Part shown: in pieces, positions 13,684 through 21,773 of the stretch
Numbering within the stretch: the first letter of the stretch is position 1
Layout: every line of letters starts with the position of its first letter
Assembly: GCA_900552545.1 (NCBI GenBank)
Contig: USAL01000019.1
Span: forward strand, 1-23,277
Direction: 5' to 3'
DNA: 23,277 nt
From: an uncultured Sutterella sp.
GTDB taxonomy: Bacteria > Pseudomonadota > Gammaproteobacteria > Burkholderiales > Burkholderiaceae_F
The notes under the pieces: model-generated
What the model was told of the DNA's origin: nothing
The model's database searches: none
What the model saw: only the letters and a program-made list of their open reading frames with translations
Translations under genes and position numbers: made by a program

Positions 13684-13880
13684 CCATTTGGTCGTTTCAT
13701 TTGTCCGTTCAGTGCACCCCACAGCATCCCCTTCAACCTCCTCTTGACGTCAAAAAAAGGAAAGCAGGTGTTACCCACCCTCTTTTGCACCGGACAAAGG
13801 CGTTAGGATCACAGCATCCACCACACACATCCCAATTCCCTGAATTGAAGGGAAACGAAGGAAAAAAGAGGAAGACATTC

Positions 13881-16388
13881 ATGCGTTTGAGTCTCAAACC
13901 CGTCGTCGGCGCTCTGGTGCTTGTCGGCATCTACGCCGCCGCCGGCTACATCGGCGTGCCCGCGGGCGTGCGCTGGGCCGTCGGCAACGTTCTTCCCGAG
14001 GCGCTCAACGGCCGCACGACCACCGTCGGGGAGATCTCGTTCAATCCCTGGAACTGGACACTCACGCTCGAAAATCTCAGCATTGATTCGGCCGAGCGGC
14101 CCGGAAGCCACATGCTTGAGCTAGACCGCGCGGTGCTCGATGCGAGCATCTCAAGCCTCACGCGCATGGCGCCCGTGCTTGACGCCGTGACGATCGACGG
14201 CCTTCGCGTGCAGCTCACCGCAAGCGAGCTCAACAACGCCGAGGCCGAACAGGCGGTCGAGGCCGAGCTCGCGCAGGCGCCCTCGGAAGGCTCTTCCGGC
14301 GCCGCCGGGTTGCCTGCCTTCAGCCTTTCAAACGTCGCGGTGCGAAACAGTTCGATGCGTCTTGTCAACACGGCCGACAATGCCGAAGTCGAGGTGTCCG
14401 AAATCAACTTCTCGCTTCCGTTGATCTCGACGCTGCCCGATGCGGGAGCCTCAAGCATGACGCCCGCGTTGTCGCTTAAGATCAACGGCCGCCCCCTCAA
14501 GGCGGAAGGCTCGATTGAAGGTGAAAACGCGACGCTCGCGCTTGCCATTGATCAGCTAAACCTCGCGCAGATTCTCAAGGCCGCTCCGGTGACGCTTGAC
14601 TATGACGTCAAGAGCGCCGAGCTCTCGGGCAATCTTGCGCTTGCCTTTACCCTCCCCAAGTCGGGGGCGCCTGCGGTGAGCGCTTCCGGTACGCTCACGC
14701 TTGCGAACCTTGAAGCCGCAACCGAGTCCGGTGCGCCGCTAGCCAAAATGAAGAGCGCAACGCTTGACGTCGCGGGCTTTGACCTTGCCAAGCAAACGAT
14801 TGCGGTGAAGTCGCTTGCCGTACAGGGCCCCGAGCTTTACCTCAATCTTGAGCCGCAGGCCTCCAGGCAAAAGCAGACGGCAGGCGCCGCTCCGGCTGCT
14901 CCCGCTTTAGCCGCTTCCGGTACGCAGGCTGCTGAAAACAAGGCCGCATCCGCGGAGGCCGCGGGCGGCTGGCACTGGTCGCTGGAATCGGCCACGATCG
15001 CCGACGGCGTTGTTGCGCTCACCGACAAGACGATGTCGCCTGCCGCCAAGGTGAACGTAAGCGGCATCAAGGTTGCCGCGCGCAATTTCTCGTCCGACTC
15101 AGGCAACCAGGGCGAGTACTCGATTGCCGTGAACATCAACGGGGCTGCGGCTTCGAGCGCCGGCACGCTCGCGATTGCGCCGCTCTCCGTCAAGGCAAGC
15201 GCCGAAACCAAAGGACTTTCTCTTTCCGCCCTCTCGCCCTGGGTGAAGCACTTCACGGGCTACAGCATTTCGCAGGGGACGCTCACCACCGCAGGAAACT
15301 TCGAATTCAAGGACGGTCCGACGCCCGACGTGATCTGGAAGGGAAAGGCGAACCTTGCCAACTTCAGCGCGCTCGACCCCAAGGGGGCGCCGCTTGCATC
15401 GGTGAAGGACGCCTCAGTTGACGTCGCGCTTTTTGACCTGGCAAAGAAAACGGTTGCGGTCAATTCGGTCAACGTCGCCTCGCCCGCCGTGCAGGTTGCG
15501 TTCGAGAGCCAGTCGTCTGCCAAGGCGGCTGCCGGCACTGCAGCGAAGGGAACGGATAAGGCAGCGAACAAGACCGCGGATGCCACAACCGGCAAGGCCG
15601 CTTCAACCGAAGCCCCCTGGAGCTGGTCGGTGAAGTCGGCCGCCGTCACCAACGGCGCGCTCACGCTGAAGGACGCGTCGCTTACCCCCGCCGCGACGCT
15701 CTCGGTCACGGGCATTGCGCTCAATGCCGCCAACTTCTCCTCGGCCAAGGGCGCCTCCGGCACCTACAAGGCCTCGGCCAAGATCAACGGCGGGCGCATC
15801 GACTCCGAAGGCAAGCTCGCATTGGCGCCCCTTGCGGTTGACGCAACGACGAACGCGAGCGCTCTGGGACTTGCGGGCTTTACGCCCTGGATTCGCGCGG
15901 TGTCGGGTGCGAGCTTTACGAAGGGTTCGGCCGACGTGATCGGGCGCCTTGCGGTGAAGGAAACCGACAAACTCTCGCTCTCCTGGCAGGGTGATCTCGC
16001 CGTCGACGACTTTGAGGCAAAAAGCGCCGAAGGCAAGACCCTCATGACCTGGAAGCAGGTCACGGGCAACGGCATCAAGCTCGATTCCGTCGAACCCTTG
16101 TCGGTGAGCGTTGCCGAGCTCACGGTGAAGGAGCCCGCGCAGAAGGCCGTGCAGGCCACAAGCAAGCTTCTTGAGCTCTTTGGCGCCATCGCCGAAGCGA
16201 CCGGTCACGCCAACACCGCCCGACGGCTTGGAAAGGCCGAGGACGCCGTGACGCAGGACATCACGCTCAAGAACCTCAACTACAAGGACGGACGCTTCCG
16301 CCTCGGCGTCAAGGGCCGCGATCCGCTTGAGTCCCTGGTGCTCGACGCGCTCAACAAGGCCTTTACGAAGACAAACGGCAAGTATTAA
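13881..16388 (+). CDS. DUF748/AsmA-like envelope protein with internal duplication
   Basis: Length 835 aa. An N-terminal membrane anchor (VVGALVLVGIYAAAGYIGVPAGV, about residues 8-30) leads to a long periplasmic region. FNPWNWTLTLENLSIDS (about 54-70) and LDAVTIDGLRVQL (about 100-112) are typical of DUF748 proteins, distant AsmA/TamB/YhdP relatives with long beta-sheet grooves thought to serve lipid transport or outer-membrane maintenance. Residues about 258-478 and 480-690 are tandem copies of one ~210-residue unit (WHWSLESATIADGVVALTD against WSWSVKSAAVTNGALTLKD). Each holds an Ala/Thr/Lys-rich linker (about 334-362 and 555-579). AGAGGAAG lies about 8 bases before ATG 13881. DUF748 proteins are often longer, so it may be a short form. 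Confidence 0.75.
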   Translation: MRLSLKPVVGALVLVGIYAAAGYIGVPAGVRWAVGNVLPEALNGRTTTVGEISFNPWNWTLTLENLSIDSAERPGSHMLELDRAVLDASISSLTRMAPVLDAVTIDGLRVQLTASELNNAEAEQAVEAELAQAPSEGSSGAAGLPAFSLSNVAVRNSSMRLVNTADNAEVEVSEINFSLPLISTLPDAGASSMTPALSLKINGRPLKAEGSIEGENATLALAIDQLNLAQILKAAPVTLDYDVKSAELSGNLALAFTLPKSGAPAVSASGTLTLANLEAATESGAPLAKMKSATLDVAGFDLAKQTIAVKSLAVQGPELYLNLEPQASRQKQTAGAAPAAPALAASGTQAAENKAASAEAAGGWHWSLESATIADGVVALTDKTMSPAAKVNVSGIKVAARNFSSDSGNQGEYSIAVNINGAAASSAGTLAIAPLSVKASAETKGLSLSALSPWVKHFTGYSISQGTLTTAGNFEFKDGPTPDVIWKGKANLANFSALDPKGAPLASVKDASVDVALFDLAKKTVAVNSVNVASPAVQVAFESQSSAKAAAGTAAKGTDKAANKTADATTGKAASTEAPWSWSVKSAAVTNGALTLKDASLTPAATLSVTGIALNAANFSSAKGASGTYKASAKINGGRIDSEGKLALAPLAVDATTNASALGLAGFTPWIRAVSGASFTKGSADVIGRLAVKETDKLSLSWQGDLAVDDFEAKSAEGKTLMTWKQVTGNGIKLDSVEPLSVSVAELTVKEPAQKAVQATSKLLELFGAIAEATGHANTARRLGKAEDAVTQDITLKNLNYKDGRFRLGVKGRDPLESLVLDALNKAFTKTNGKY

Positions 16389-16480
16389 ACCTAAAGATCG
16401 CCAGCCAAAACAATTTGAACGGGCAAGCCTCATGGCGCCCGGGCAAATGGTTTTTGCTTCGCTCAAAGCCCCTTTCAAAG

Positions 16481-16513
16481 GATCAATGAGAGATCAATCA
16501 GCGATCAATTTCG
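16481..16513. repeat. Three 11-bp direct repeats overlapping the end of the small membrane protein gene
   Basis: GATCAAT occurs at 16481, 16492 and 16503, exactly 11 bp apart (GATCAATGAGA, GATCAATCAGC, GATCAATTTCG). The third copy contains the stop codon of the minus-strand gene. The spacing resembles a protein-binding array, but no promoter is evident here. Confidence 0.45.
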
Positions 16514-16846
16514 CGTGCGCGCAAACCAGGCGCGCAGGGGCCGCGCGTGCAGCGCGAGCGCAGCAGCAGCCGAAAACACCGCACACGCCAGAAGAATGGC
16601 GCAGGCCAACGCCGCCGGGCGCCCCTGGCTTTGGCGCTCCGCAACGAGCGCAATCGTCGTGCGCACCCACTCAAGCGCATAGACCGCAAAAAGCGCCGTC
16701 AGAAACCACTGCATGGCGCGATGCCGCACGAAGACGAGCACGATGAGAACAAGGACACCCACGGCCGCCGCAAGGCCCATGCCGTGAAAGAGAACGTGCG
16801 CGGCCATCAGAAGCGAGGCAAGAACGGGAAGAATCAAGAGCCACAT
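16505..16846 (-). CDS. Small hydrophobic membrane protein of unknown function
   Basis: Length 113 aa. Four hydrophobic segments can be seen (about 2-20, 24-41, 47-68 and 80-100), joined by short Arg-rich loops (VRHRAMQW, EWVRTTIALVAERQSQGR) and ending in a basic tail (RPLRAWFARTRN). I do not recognise the family. It lies 48 bp downstream of the YgbA-family gene on the same strand and is probably co-transcribed with it. The ribosome binding site is weak. The evidence for coding is the sustained hydrophobic pattern and positive-inside loops. Confidence 0.6.
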   Translation of the reverse strand: MWLLILPVLASLLMAAHVLFHGMGLAAAVGVLVLIVLVFVRHRAMQWFLTALFAVYALEWVRTTIALVAERQSQGRPAALACAILLACAVFSAAAALALHARPLRAWFARTRN

Positions 16847-16894
16847 GGCTTGGTAATCCGAAAGAAAAAAGAAAAAGAAAAAGCGCGAGGGCTC

Positions 16895-17467
16895 CTACCC
16901 TTTGCGCGGCTTGGCGCGGGGCTTTTCCGGGGGCGCCACGAAAAACGACTTCCAGAGGTGTTCAAGCGAGAGAATCGGGTGCTTCACCACCACGCGGGGT
17001 CCGGCATAGCGCATGACAGCGGCGATCTTTTCCTTCATCTGCGGCTTGTAGCAGTGCACGCGGCACTTGGCGCACACGGGCTTTCCCTCGCCAAAGGGGC
17101 AGCAGGCAAGGCGCTTCATCGCATAGGCCTTGAGCTCCTCGCACTCCGGACACAGGCCCCCGGCGGCGGGGCGCTGCTCGGCATGATGGCCGCGGCAGTA
17201 GATGTCGATCAGCGAGGCCATGGTGCGCGCCTCGCGCGCAAGCGCCCCCTTCTCAAGCTTTTTCCTGCGCTCGGGCGAGAGTCCCGCATCGGCCGCGGGG
17301 TTTGCAGGCGTTTTCACGGGGTCGCTGGCGTTGGTCTCTGACGTCCTCTCAAGTCCTTGATCAGGGCGTTGATCGACGGCTGAATCGTGTCGTTCGGTCA
17401 CGGCGGCATTCTCGGAAGTTGGGTTGAACAAAGAAGAAATTTCAAGCGCATCAAGGGCCGTCTTCAC
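16895..17467 (-). CDS. YgbA-family (nitrous oxide-stimulated promoter family) cysteine protein
   Basis: Length 190 aa. The core (residues about 80-175) matches the YgbA_NO family (PF11756): IYCRGHH, LCPECEELKAYAMKRLACCPFGE, KPVCAKCRVHCYKPQMKEKI and VMRYAGPRVVVKHPILSLEHL. Cysteines 91, 106, 109, 123, 132, 135 and 139 could bind a metal or iron-sulfur centre. In enteric bacteria ygbA belongs to the NsrR regulon and helps growth under nitrosative stress. The polar N-terminal ~80 residues are unusual for the family (about 115 aa). GTG 17467 has GGGAG only 2 bases away, so the true start may lie further in. The nitrite reductase 2.5 kb downstream fits a shared stress role. Confidence 0.85.
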   Translation of the reverse strand: MKTALDALEISSLFNPTSENAAVTERHDSAVDQRPDQGLERTSETNASDPVKTPANPAADAGLSPERRKKLEKGALAREARTMASLIDIYCRGHHAEQRPAAGGLCPECEELKAYAMKRLACCPFGEGKPVCAKCRVHCYKPQMKEKIAAVMRYAGPRVVVKHPILSLEHLWKSFFVAPPEKPRAKPRKG

Positions 17468-17528
17468 GGCTCCCGCTGCATGGGCTTAATCCCTTTATTC
17501 ATTGTGATCGAAGGGATGAACGGCAAAG

Positions 17529-17544
17529 GCACACTCTAGTGTGC
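17529..17544. promoter_or_regulatory. Operator-like inverted repeat upstream of the ygbA-like gene
   Basis: GCACACT-CT-AGTGTGC is a 7-bp inverted repeat about 62 bp upstream of the ygbA-like start and 214 bp before the divergent DMT gene. It has no T run, so a repressor or activator dimer site is more likely than a terminator. The regulator is unknown. Confidence 0.45.
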
Positions 17545-17757
17545 GATTCTTATGCTGATCTTGTCCGACTTGCGCCACCCTTTCTCCCTTTTTCCTGTCC
17601 CTTCCCGGCTCCTTCCTTGTCCCCCATCTTGCCCCGGGGTTTTGCCGTCTTAAACACATGCGGTAGGAGGACCCCAAATAGAGCAAAATCAGAGGCGCAG
17701 CGGCCGCGGACAAAAAATTACAGTTTTCTTCAAATTATCTTTCCCCCGACAAACGAC

Positions 17758-18684
17758 ATGCTTCAGTCCTGCTGGATGCTTGTGGCGGCATTCTTTTTCG
17801 CGTCGATGACCGCCTTCGTGAAATTTTCCTCGGCAGACGCCGGAACGTTTGAGATCGTCTTCTACCGTTCCCTCATCGGCCTCATCTTCATCACCTGCTG
17901 CATGTTCGCCAAGGGCGTGCCCTTTCATACCAAGTACCCCCTGGGGCACCTGAAGCGCTCGCTCCTGGGCACGATCAGCTTCACGATGTGGTTCTCGACC
18001 ATGGGGCATCTGCCGCTTGGGACGGCGACGACGCTCAACTACACGGCGCCTCTTTTCATCGCCGGCTGGCTCATCTTTTCGGCGCTGCGCCATCGCGAGA
18101 AGGCGCCCTGGAATCTGGGCGGAGCGATTGTCATCGGCTTCATCGGCGTGGTGCTCGTGCTGCAGCCCTCGGTCAACAACGAGCAGCTCCCCTACGCCCT
18201 GATCGGCCTTTGCGCGGGCGCCATGGGCCCCATCATCTTCTTTCAGATCAAGCAGCTCGGCACGCTGCGCGAGCCGTCGCTTCGCATCGTGTTCTACTTC
18301 TCGCTCGTAGGCACGATCTGGGGTCTGTTGGGGTGCCTGCTCTTTGAAGGCGGCCTCAAGATGCACAACAGCGAGGCCTGGTTCGGGCTTCTGAGTCTGG
18401 GCGTGTGCGCGGTGCTCGCGCAGCTGGCGCTCACGCGCTCCTACGCCTACGGCAACATGATGCTCACGGCCTGCTTTCAGTTTGCCACCATCCCGATTGC
18501 TGAAATCATCAGCGTGCTGGTCTTCAAGGACAAGCTCCCGGCAAGCGCCCTGCTCGGCATGGCGCTGATCCTCGTGGCCGGGTGCCTTGCGAGCATCCTC
18601 ACCCGCCTGCGTGAGCAGAAGAAGGCCGCAACGCGCCTTGTCTCGGCCGACGCGCCCCGCGCGCCGACGCCCGAGCGCCGATAA
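17758..18684 (+). CDS. EamA/DMT-superfamily transporter
   Basis: Length 308 aa with about ten transmembrane helices in two EamA repeats (first about residues 1-138, second about 145-290). Typical motifs are FFASMTAFVKFSS, FEIVFYRSLIGLIF, ATTLNYTAPLFIAGW, ALTRSYAYGNMM and FATIPIAEIISVLVFKDKLP. The last is the conserved P-x-x-A-x-x-x-x-x-x-F-x-D/E pattern of the penultimate helix region. Relatives export amino acids or other metabolites; RarD-, YdcZ- or RhtA-like roles cannot be told apart. The frame is open from 17539, but ATG 17758 begins at the first helix. No clear ribosome binding site. The C-terminal tail is basic and proline-rich. Confidence 0.85.
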   Translation: MLQSCWMLVAAFFFASMTAFVKFSSADAGTFEIVFYRSLIGLIFITCCMFAKGVPFHTKYPLGHLKRSLLGTISFTMWFSTMGHLPLGTATTLNYTAPLFIAGWLIFSALRHREKAPWNLGGAIVIGFIGVVLVLQPSVNNEQLPYALIGLCAGAMGPIIFFQIKQLGTLREPSLRIVFYFSLVGTIWGLLGCLLFEGGLKMHNSEAWFGLLSLGVCAVLAQLALTRSYAYGNMMLTACFQFATIPIAEIISVLVFKDKLPASALLGMALILVAGCLASILTRLREQKKAATRLVSADAPRAPTPERR

Positions 18685-18755
18685 GCGCCTCTCACAACAA
18701 TCCTTTCTCTGCTCGCGCCCAGTGCTCTCCGACACCGCATTGGGCTCGAGCCAAA

Positions 18756-18800
18756 AAAAACGGCACCCGTGCAAGTTCTTACTGCATGGATACCGTTTTT
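18756..18800. terminator. Bidirectional terminator between the DMT gene and the ccmI-like gene
   Basis: AAAAACGG (18756-18763) pairs with CCGTTTTT (18793-18800), and an inner TGCA/TGCA stem narrows the loop. Flanking A and T runs let it work in both directions, as suits two convergent genes. Confidence 0.8.
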
Positions 18801-18896
18801 CTTTGACCTGAAAACCTGCGCTCTCTGCGCCTTCTGCGGCTTCAAGCTCGCGTGTTCTCTTCAGCCTTCGCGTTTTCAGCCGGAGACGGCCAAAAA

Positions 18897-19805
18897 CTAC
18901 TTCGACTGCTTTGCGCCCGCCTGCGCCTCCTCGCGCTCCATTCCGGCGGCATAGGCCGCCAACTGCGCGAGCTTGCGGTACTTGGGCGTATCCATATGCA
19001 GCCGCGACATCAGGTACTCGAGGTGCTTCAAGGCCTGCGCCCAGCGGTGCGTCTCCAGGCTTGCAATGGCATAGAGCTCATGGGCGCTCGTGTTGGCCTC
19101 ATCAAGGCGCAGAGCCTCCTCAAGAATCGGAATACCCTGATCGTACGCATCGTCTGTCGGGAGGCTCATCACGCTTGCGGCGTACTCCACCCAGACCGCT
19201 GCGTCGTGCGAAACCTTGCCCTTCAAGTCAAGCGCGCTGCGGTAGGCCTTGGCCGCCTCGGTCCATTTCGCCTCTTCAACGTAAAGCCGCGCCAGAAGCA
19301 CCCAGGCGCGCTCGTCGCTCGGGTTGCGCTTGAGATAGGCGCTCATCAACGGCGCATCGTACTGAGGCGCAGCCGCGGCCAGCGACCCGTCGGCGCGCAT
19401 GATGCCCTGCGTGCGCTGCGAGTCGACAAAGGGAATCATGCCGGGCGCCCCCACCTTGAGGTAAAGGGCGAGACTCACCGCCACCAGCAGAACCGAGACG
19501 AGCGCCATTACGGTCTTGCGGTTGGGCTCGGTGCGCACGCGGGCGGCGCCCTCTTCGAGATCCTCAAGCGCACGGCGCCTGACGTCTTCAACGCTGTCGG
19601 CGTAGATCGCCTCGGAGACGAGATTGGCCGCACGTTCGCGGGCAAGGAGATCGAGCTCCTCGTTTAAAAGCGCACGGCTTTGCTCAAGGCTTGAGCCCGC
19701 GGGCGAACAAAAGCGCGAGGTGCGCATGAAGGCCGCCGCGACGGCGGCAAGGGCTGCGGCAATCAGCAGGGCGGCGATGCACCAGAAGATGATTTCGGTC
19801 GTCAT
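18897..19805 (-). CDS. ccmI: Cytochrome c maturation protein CcmI (CycH/NrfG-type TPR protein)
   Basis: Length 302 aa. CcmI chaperones unfolded apocytochrome c to the CcmF/H heme ligation complex in the periplasm. There is an N-terminal transmembrane helix (about 4-26), a cytoplasmic loop with the family signature ELDLLARERAANLVSEAIYADSVEDVRRRALEDL (about 49-82), a second helix (about 99-117), then a periplasmic domain with TPR motifs (about 160-285, such as AWVLLARLYVEEAKWTEAAKAYRSAL and TSAHELYAIASLETHRWAQALKHLEYL). The remaining ccm genes are not adjacent. It follows the octaheme nitrite reductase on the same strand, 192 bp downstream and separated by a terminator. The start lacks a clear ribosome binding site. 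Confidence 0.88.
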   Translation of the reverse strand: MTTEIIFWCIAALLIAAALAAVAAAFMRTSRFCSPAGSSLEQSRALLNEELDLLARERAANLVSEAIYADSVEDVRRRALEDLEEGAARVRTEPNRKTVMALVSVLLVAVSLALYLKVGAPGMIPFVDSQRTQGIMRADGSLAAAAPQYDAPLMSAYLKRNPSDERAWVLLARLYVEEAKWTEAAKAYRSALDLKGKVSHDAAVWVEYAASVMSLPTDDAYDQGIPILEEALRLDEANTSAHELYAIASLETHRWAQALKHLEYLMSRLHMDTPKYRKLAQLAAYAAGMEREEAQAGAKQSK

Positions 19806-19881
19806 GAAGGGGAATTCTAGAGAAGGTTTCTTGTCCTAATCTTGTCTGGATTTTGCCGATATGCCAACCATACAGTGCTAC

Positions 19882-19918
19882 AAAAAGGGCGGTCCAGAGT
19901 TGCCTGGATCGCCCCTTT
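19882..19918 (-). terminator. Terminator after the octaheme nitrite reductase gene
   Basis: On the minus strand AAAGGGGCGATCCAGG and CTGGACCGCCCTTTTT form a long stem with a 5-nt loop and a T5 tail. It separates the reductase gene from ccmI, so ccmI would need its own promoter or read-through. A second hairpin, GCGCCTTC/GAAGGCGC (19949-19969), sits between it and the reductase stop. Confidence 0.8.
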
Positions 19919-19997
19919 CATAGACCTTTCGAAGCTCTCCCTCGAAGGGCGCCTTCACGCGGAAGGCGCGCCTCTGGGGGAGTTTTATGCAAGCTGA

Positions 19998-21620
19998 TTA
20001 CTTGCTCTTCTTGGCCATTGCGTCACGCAGCAGCTTGGTAGCCTGCTGGGCGGCGTCGGCAGCCTTGGCAAGAGAAGCCTGGGCAGCCTGCGGGTTGTGG
20101 AACCACGCACCGTTGACGGCTGTCCACCATTCCCAGTTGGTGTGAGCCACGGAGTGCAGCTCGCGAGCCTTGGTCATGGTCGCTTCGTCGACACCGATCA
20201 CGGTGGCGAGATCGAACGCGTTGAACATGTCGGTCATGCGGGATTCGGCTTCACGCAGCTTGCCGTTGTAGTAGGCATGCATGCCGTCGATCACGCGGTT
20301 GAGCTGGGCCTCGGTCTTGTCCTTGTGGCAGCTCAGGCAGGTTTCCTTCATGTAGTGACGCGGCGAGGTCGTCCAGTGCGAGGTGTAGAGCTTGCCGTCC
20401 TTGCCCTTGACCTTGGGCATATGGCAGGAAGCGCAGCCCACGCCGGCCTTGTCGTGCGTCGAATTCCAGTACGTTTCAACGTCCGGGTGCTGCATCTTGG
20501 TGAGCAGGGCGCCCGTCACGGGATGCTTGAAGTCCTTGAAGGAAACGTGCTTGTAGAACTCGTCGATCTTGGTGACGTCAACGAACGGAACGAGGTTCGT
20601 GCGGCGGTCGGCCATGCCGATGGCCTTGCCCGTCTTCGGATCGATGCCCGGGTTGCAGTTGTACTCGACGTGGCACTGTGCGCACATCAGCTTGCTGTCG
20701 GACTTCTCGAGCATGGCGATCTTGCGCTCGAAGCCGCGCACGCCGGCACTCACGACCTCAATCTTGGTGTGCTTCGGATCCTGCGAGTAGACCGTCGGGA
20801 AGTCGGTGCGCGTGAGGGCGTCGATGAGGCCGTGGCTCACAACGCGAGGCTTCGCGGAGTGCGGATCGTGGCAGAAGTTGCAGTTGAGCGAGTGGTTGAC
20901 GTTGCGCATGATGTCGACAACGGCCGATTCACGCGAGAACTTGGCGTTGGGGTTCTTGTCGCCCAGGTACGCCCAGTCGAGCATCAGGTCGGTCGACTTG
21001 CAGGTCCAGCACACGGGGTTGCCAGCGGCGGCCGTACCGGCGCGACGCGGCTTTTGTGCATTGTCTTCAGGATACTTGTCGTTGATGACGTCCCAGACCT
21101 TGAAGGCGCCGTCGCCCATCGAGAGGTACATCCAGCCTTCCTTGGGCTCGAAGCGGCCGCCGAAGGCGCGGTCAACCAGGAACTGATCGAGCGCGGCAAA
21201 GGCGTGGCTGCGCGGCAGATCGTGCTCCTTGGTGAAGCCGTGGGCGCCCATGGCGCGGTCGTAGAACGGATCAGGAGCGATGTTGTTGGAGTTCTTCTTC
21301 GAGTCGCGCGGGGTACGCTCCTCGTTGATCTTGTACATCGACTCGAACTGCGCGGTGTGGCAGCTGCCGCACTTCTGCGGCGAGAGATCGGTGACGGGGC
21401 GGGTGTCCTTGCCCGGCGCCTTGAGATGCTTCTCAAGACCGGTGTGGCAGGTCGTGCAGCTCACGTCCTTGTGAGCGCCGGACTTGTGAAAGCCGCCGAT
21501 GTTGCTGTGGCAAGCAACGCAAGCCTGCGTGTTGACCTTCTCAGCTGCGAACGAAGCCGGCGCAAAAGCCAGCGAAACAGCCAGTGCAAGACAGGCTTGA
21601 ACCAAGTGCTTCTTGTTCAT
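19998..21620 (-). CDS. Octaheme cytochrome c nitrite reductase (TvNiR/ONR type)
   Basis: Length 540 aa, with a signal peptide cut after about residue 25 (ASFA-AEK). It reduces nitrite to ammonia in the periplasm; the family also acts on hydroxylamine and sulfite. Eight heme motifs are visible: CXXCH at C34, C55, C84, C247, C313, C396 and C428, and the catalytic CXXCK (CWTCK) at C204-K208. Catalytic candidates are Arg137 (LPRSHAF), Tyr320 and Gln377-His378 (KMQHPD). Tyr320-x-Cys322 matches the Tyr-Cys crosslink pair of the Thioalkalivibrio enzyme and distinguishes it from pentaheme NrfA. AGGAG lies 7 bases before the ATG. No nrfH-type quinol partner is adjacent. Confidence 0.92.
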   Translation of the reverse strand: MNKKHLVQACLALAVSLAFAPASFAAEKVNTQACVACHSNIGGFHKSGAHKDVSCTTCHTGLEKHLKAPGKDTRPVTDLSPQKCGSCHTAQFESMYKINEERTPRDSKKNSNNIAPDPFYDRAMGAHGFTKEHDLPRSHAFAALDQFLVDRAFGGRFEPKEGWMYLSMGDGAFKVWDVINDKYPEDNAQKPRRAGTAAAGNPVCWTCKSTDLMLDWAYLGDKNPNAKFSRESAVVDIMRNVNHSLNCNFCHDPHSAKPRVVSHGLIDALTRTDFPTVYSQDPKHTKIEVVSAGVRGFERKIAMLEKSDSKLMCAQCHVEYNCNPGIDPKTGKAIGMADRRTNLVPFVDVTKIDEFYKHVSFKDFKHPVTGALLTKMQHPDVETYWNSTHDKAGVGCASCHMPKVKGKDGKLYTSHWTTSPRHYMKETCLSCHKDKTEAQLNRVIDGMHAYYNGKLREAESRMTDMFNAFDLATVIGVDEATMTKARELHSVAHTNWEWWTAVNGAWFHNPQAAQASLAKAADAAQQATKLLRDAMAKKSK

Positions 21621-21737
21621 AGTGTGCTCCTAGAGCGAGCGGCCTTTTGTATTTGTTCTGACACCGAACGATGTCCCCCGGCCCGCTTCGAGACGCATTT
21701 TTTCATAACGTGACTTTTTCGAGGGCTCGCCCCAAAA

Positions 21738-21748
21738 AAGTGCATCTT
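21738..21748 (-). promoter_or_regulatory. NsrR-like half-site 1
   Basis: The minus strand reads AAGATGCACTT, one mismatch from the 11-bp enteric NsrR half-site AAGATGCATTT. It lies 118 bp upstream of the nitrite reductase start. NsrR is a nitric-oxide-sensing repressor; half-sites alone can be functional in Escherichia coli. Confidence 0.4.
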
Positions 21749-21773
21749 GGCCTAGCACCTCGCCGGGCCATCC

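Noticed and set aside
20097..21713. Plus-strand ORF of 538 aa opposite the octaheme reductase
   Set aside because: The minus strand has a signal peptide, eight heme motifs and a ribosome binding site; the plus-strand frame has no recognisable feature.
21621..21720. FNR-type site before the nitrite reductase
   Set aside because: No TTGAT-N4-ATCAA-like sequence could be found there, although anaerobic control would be expected.
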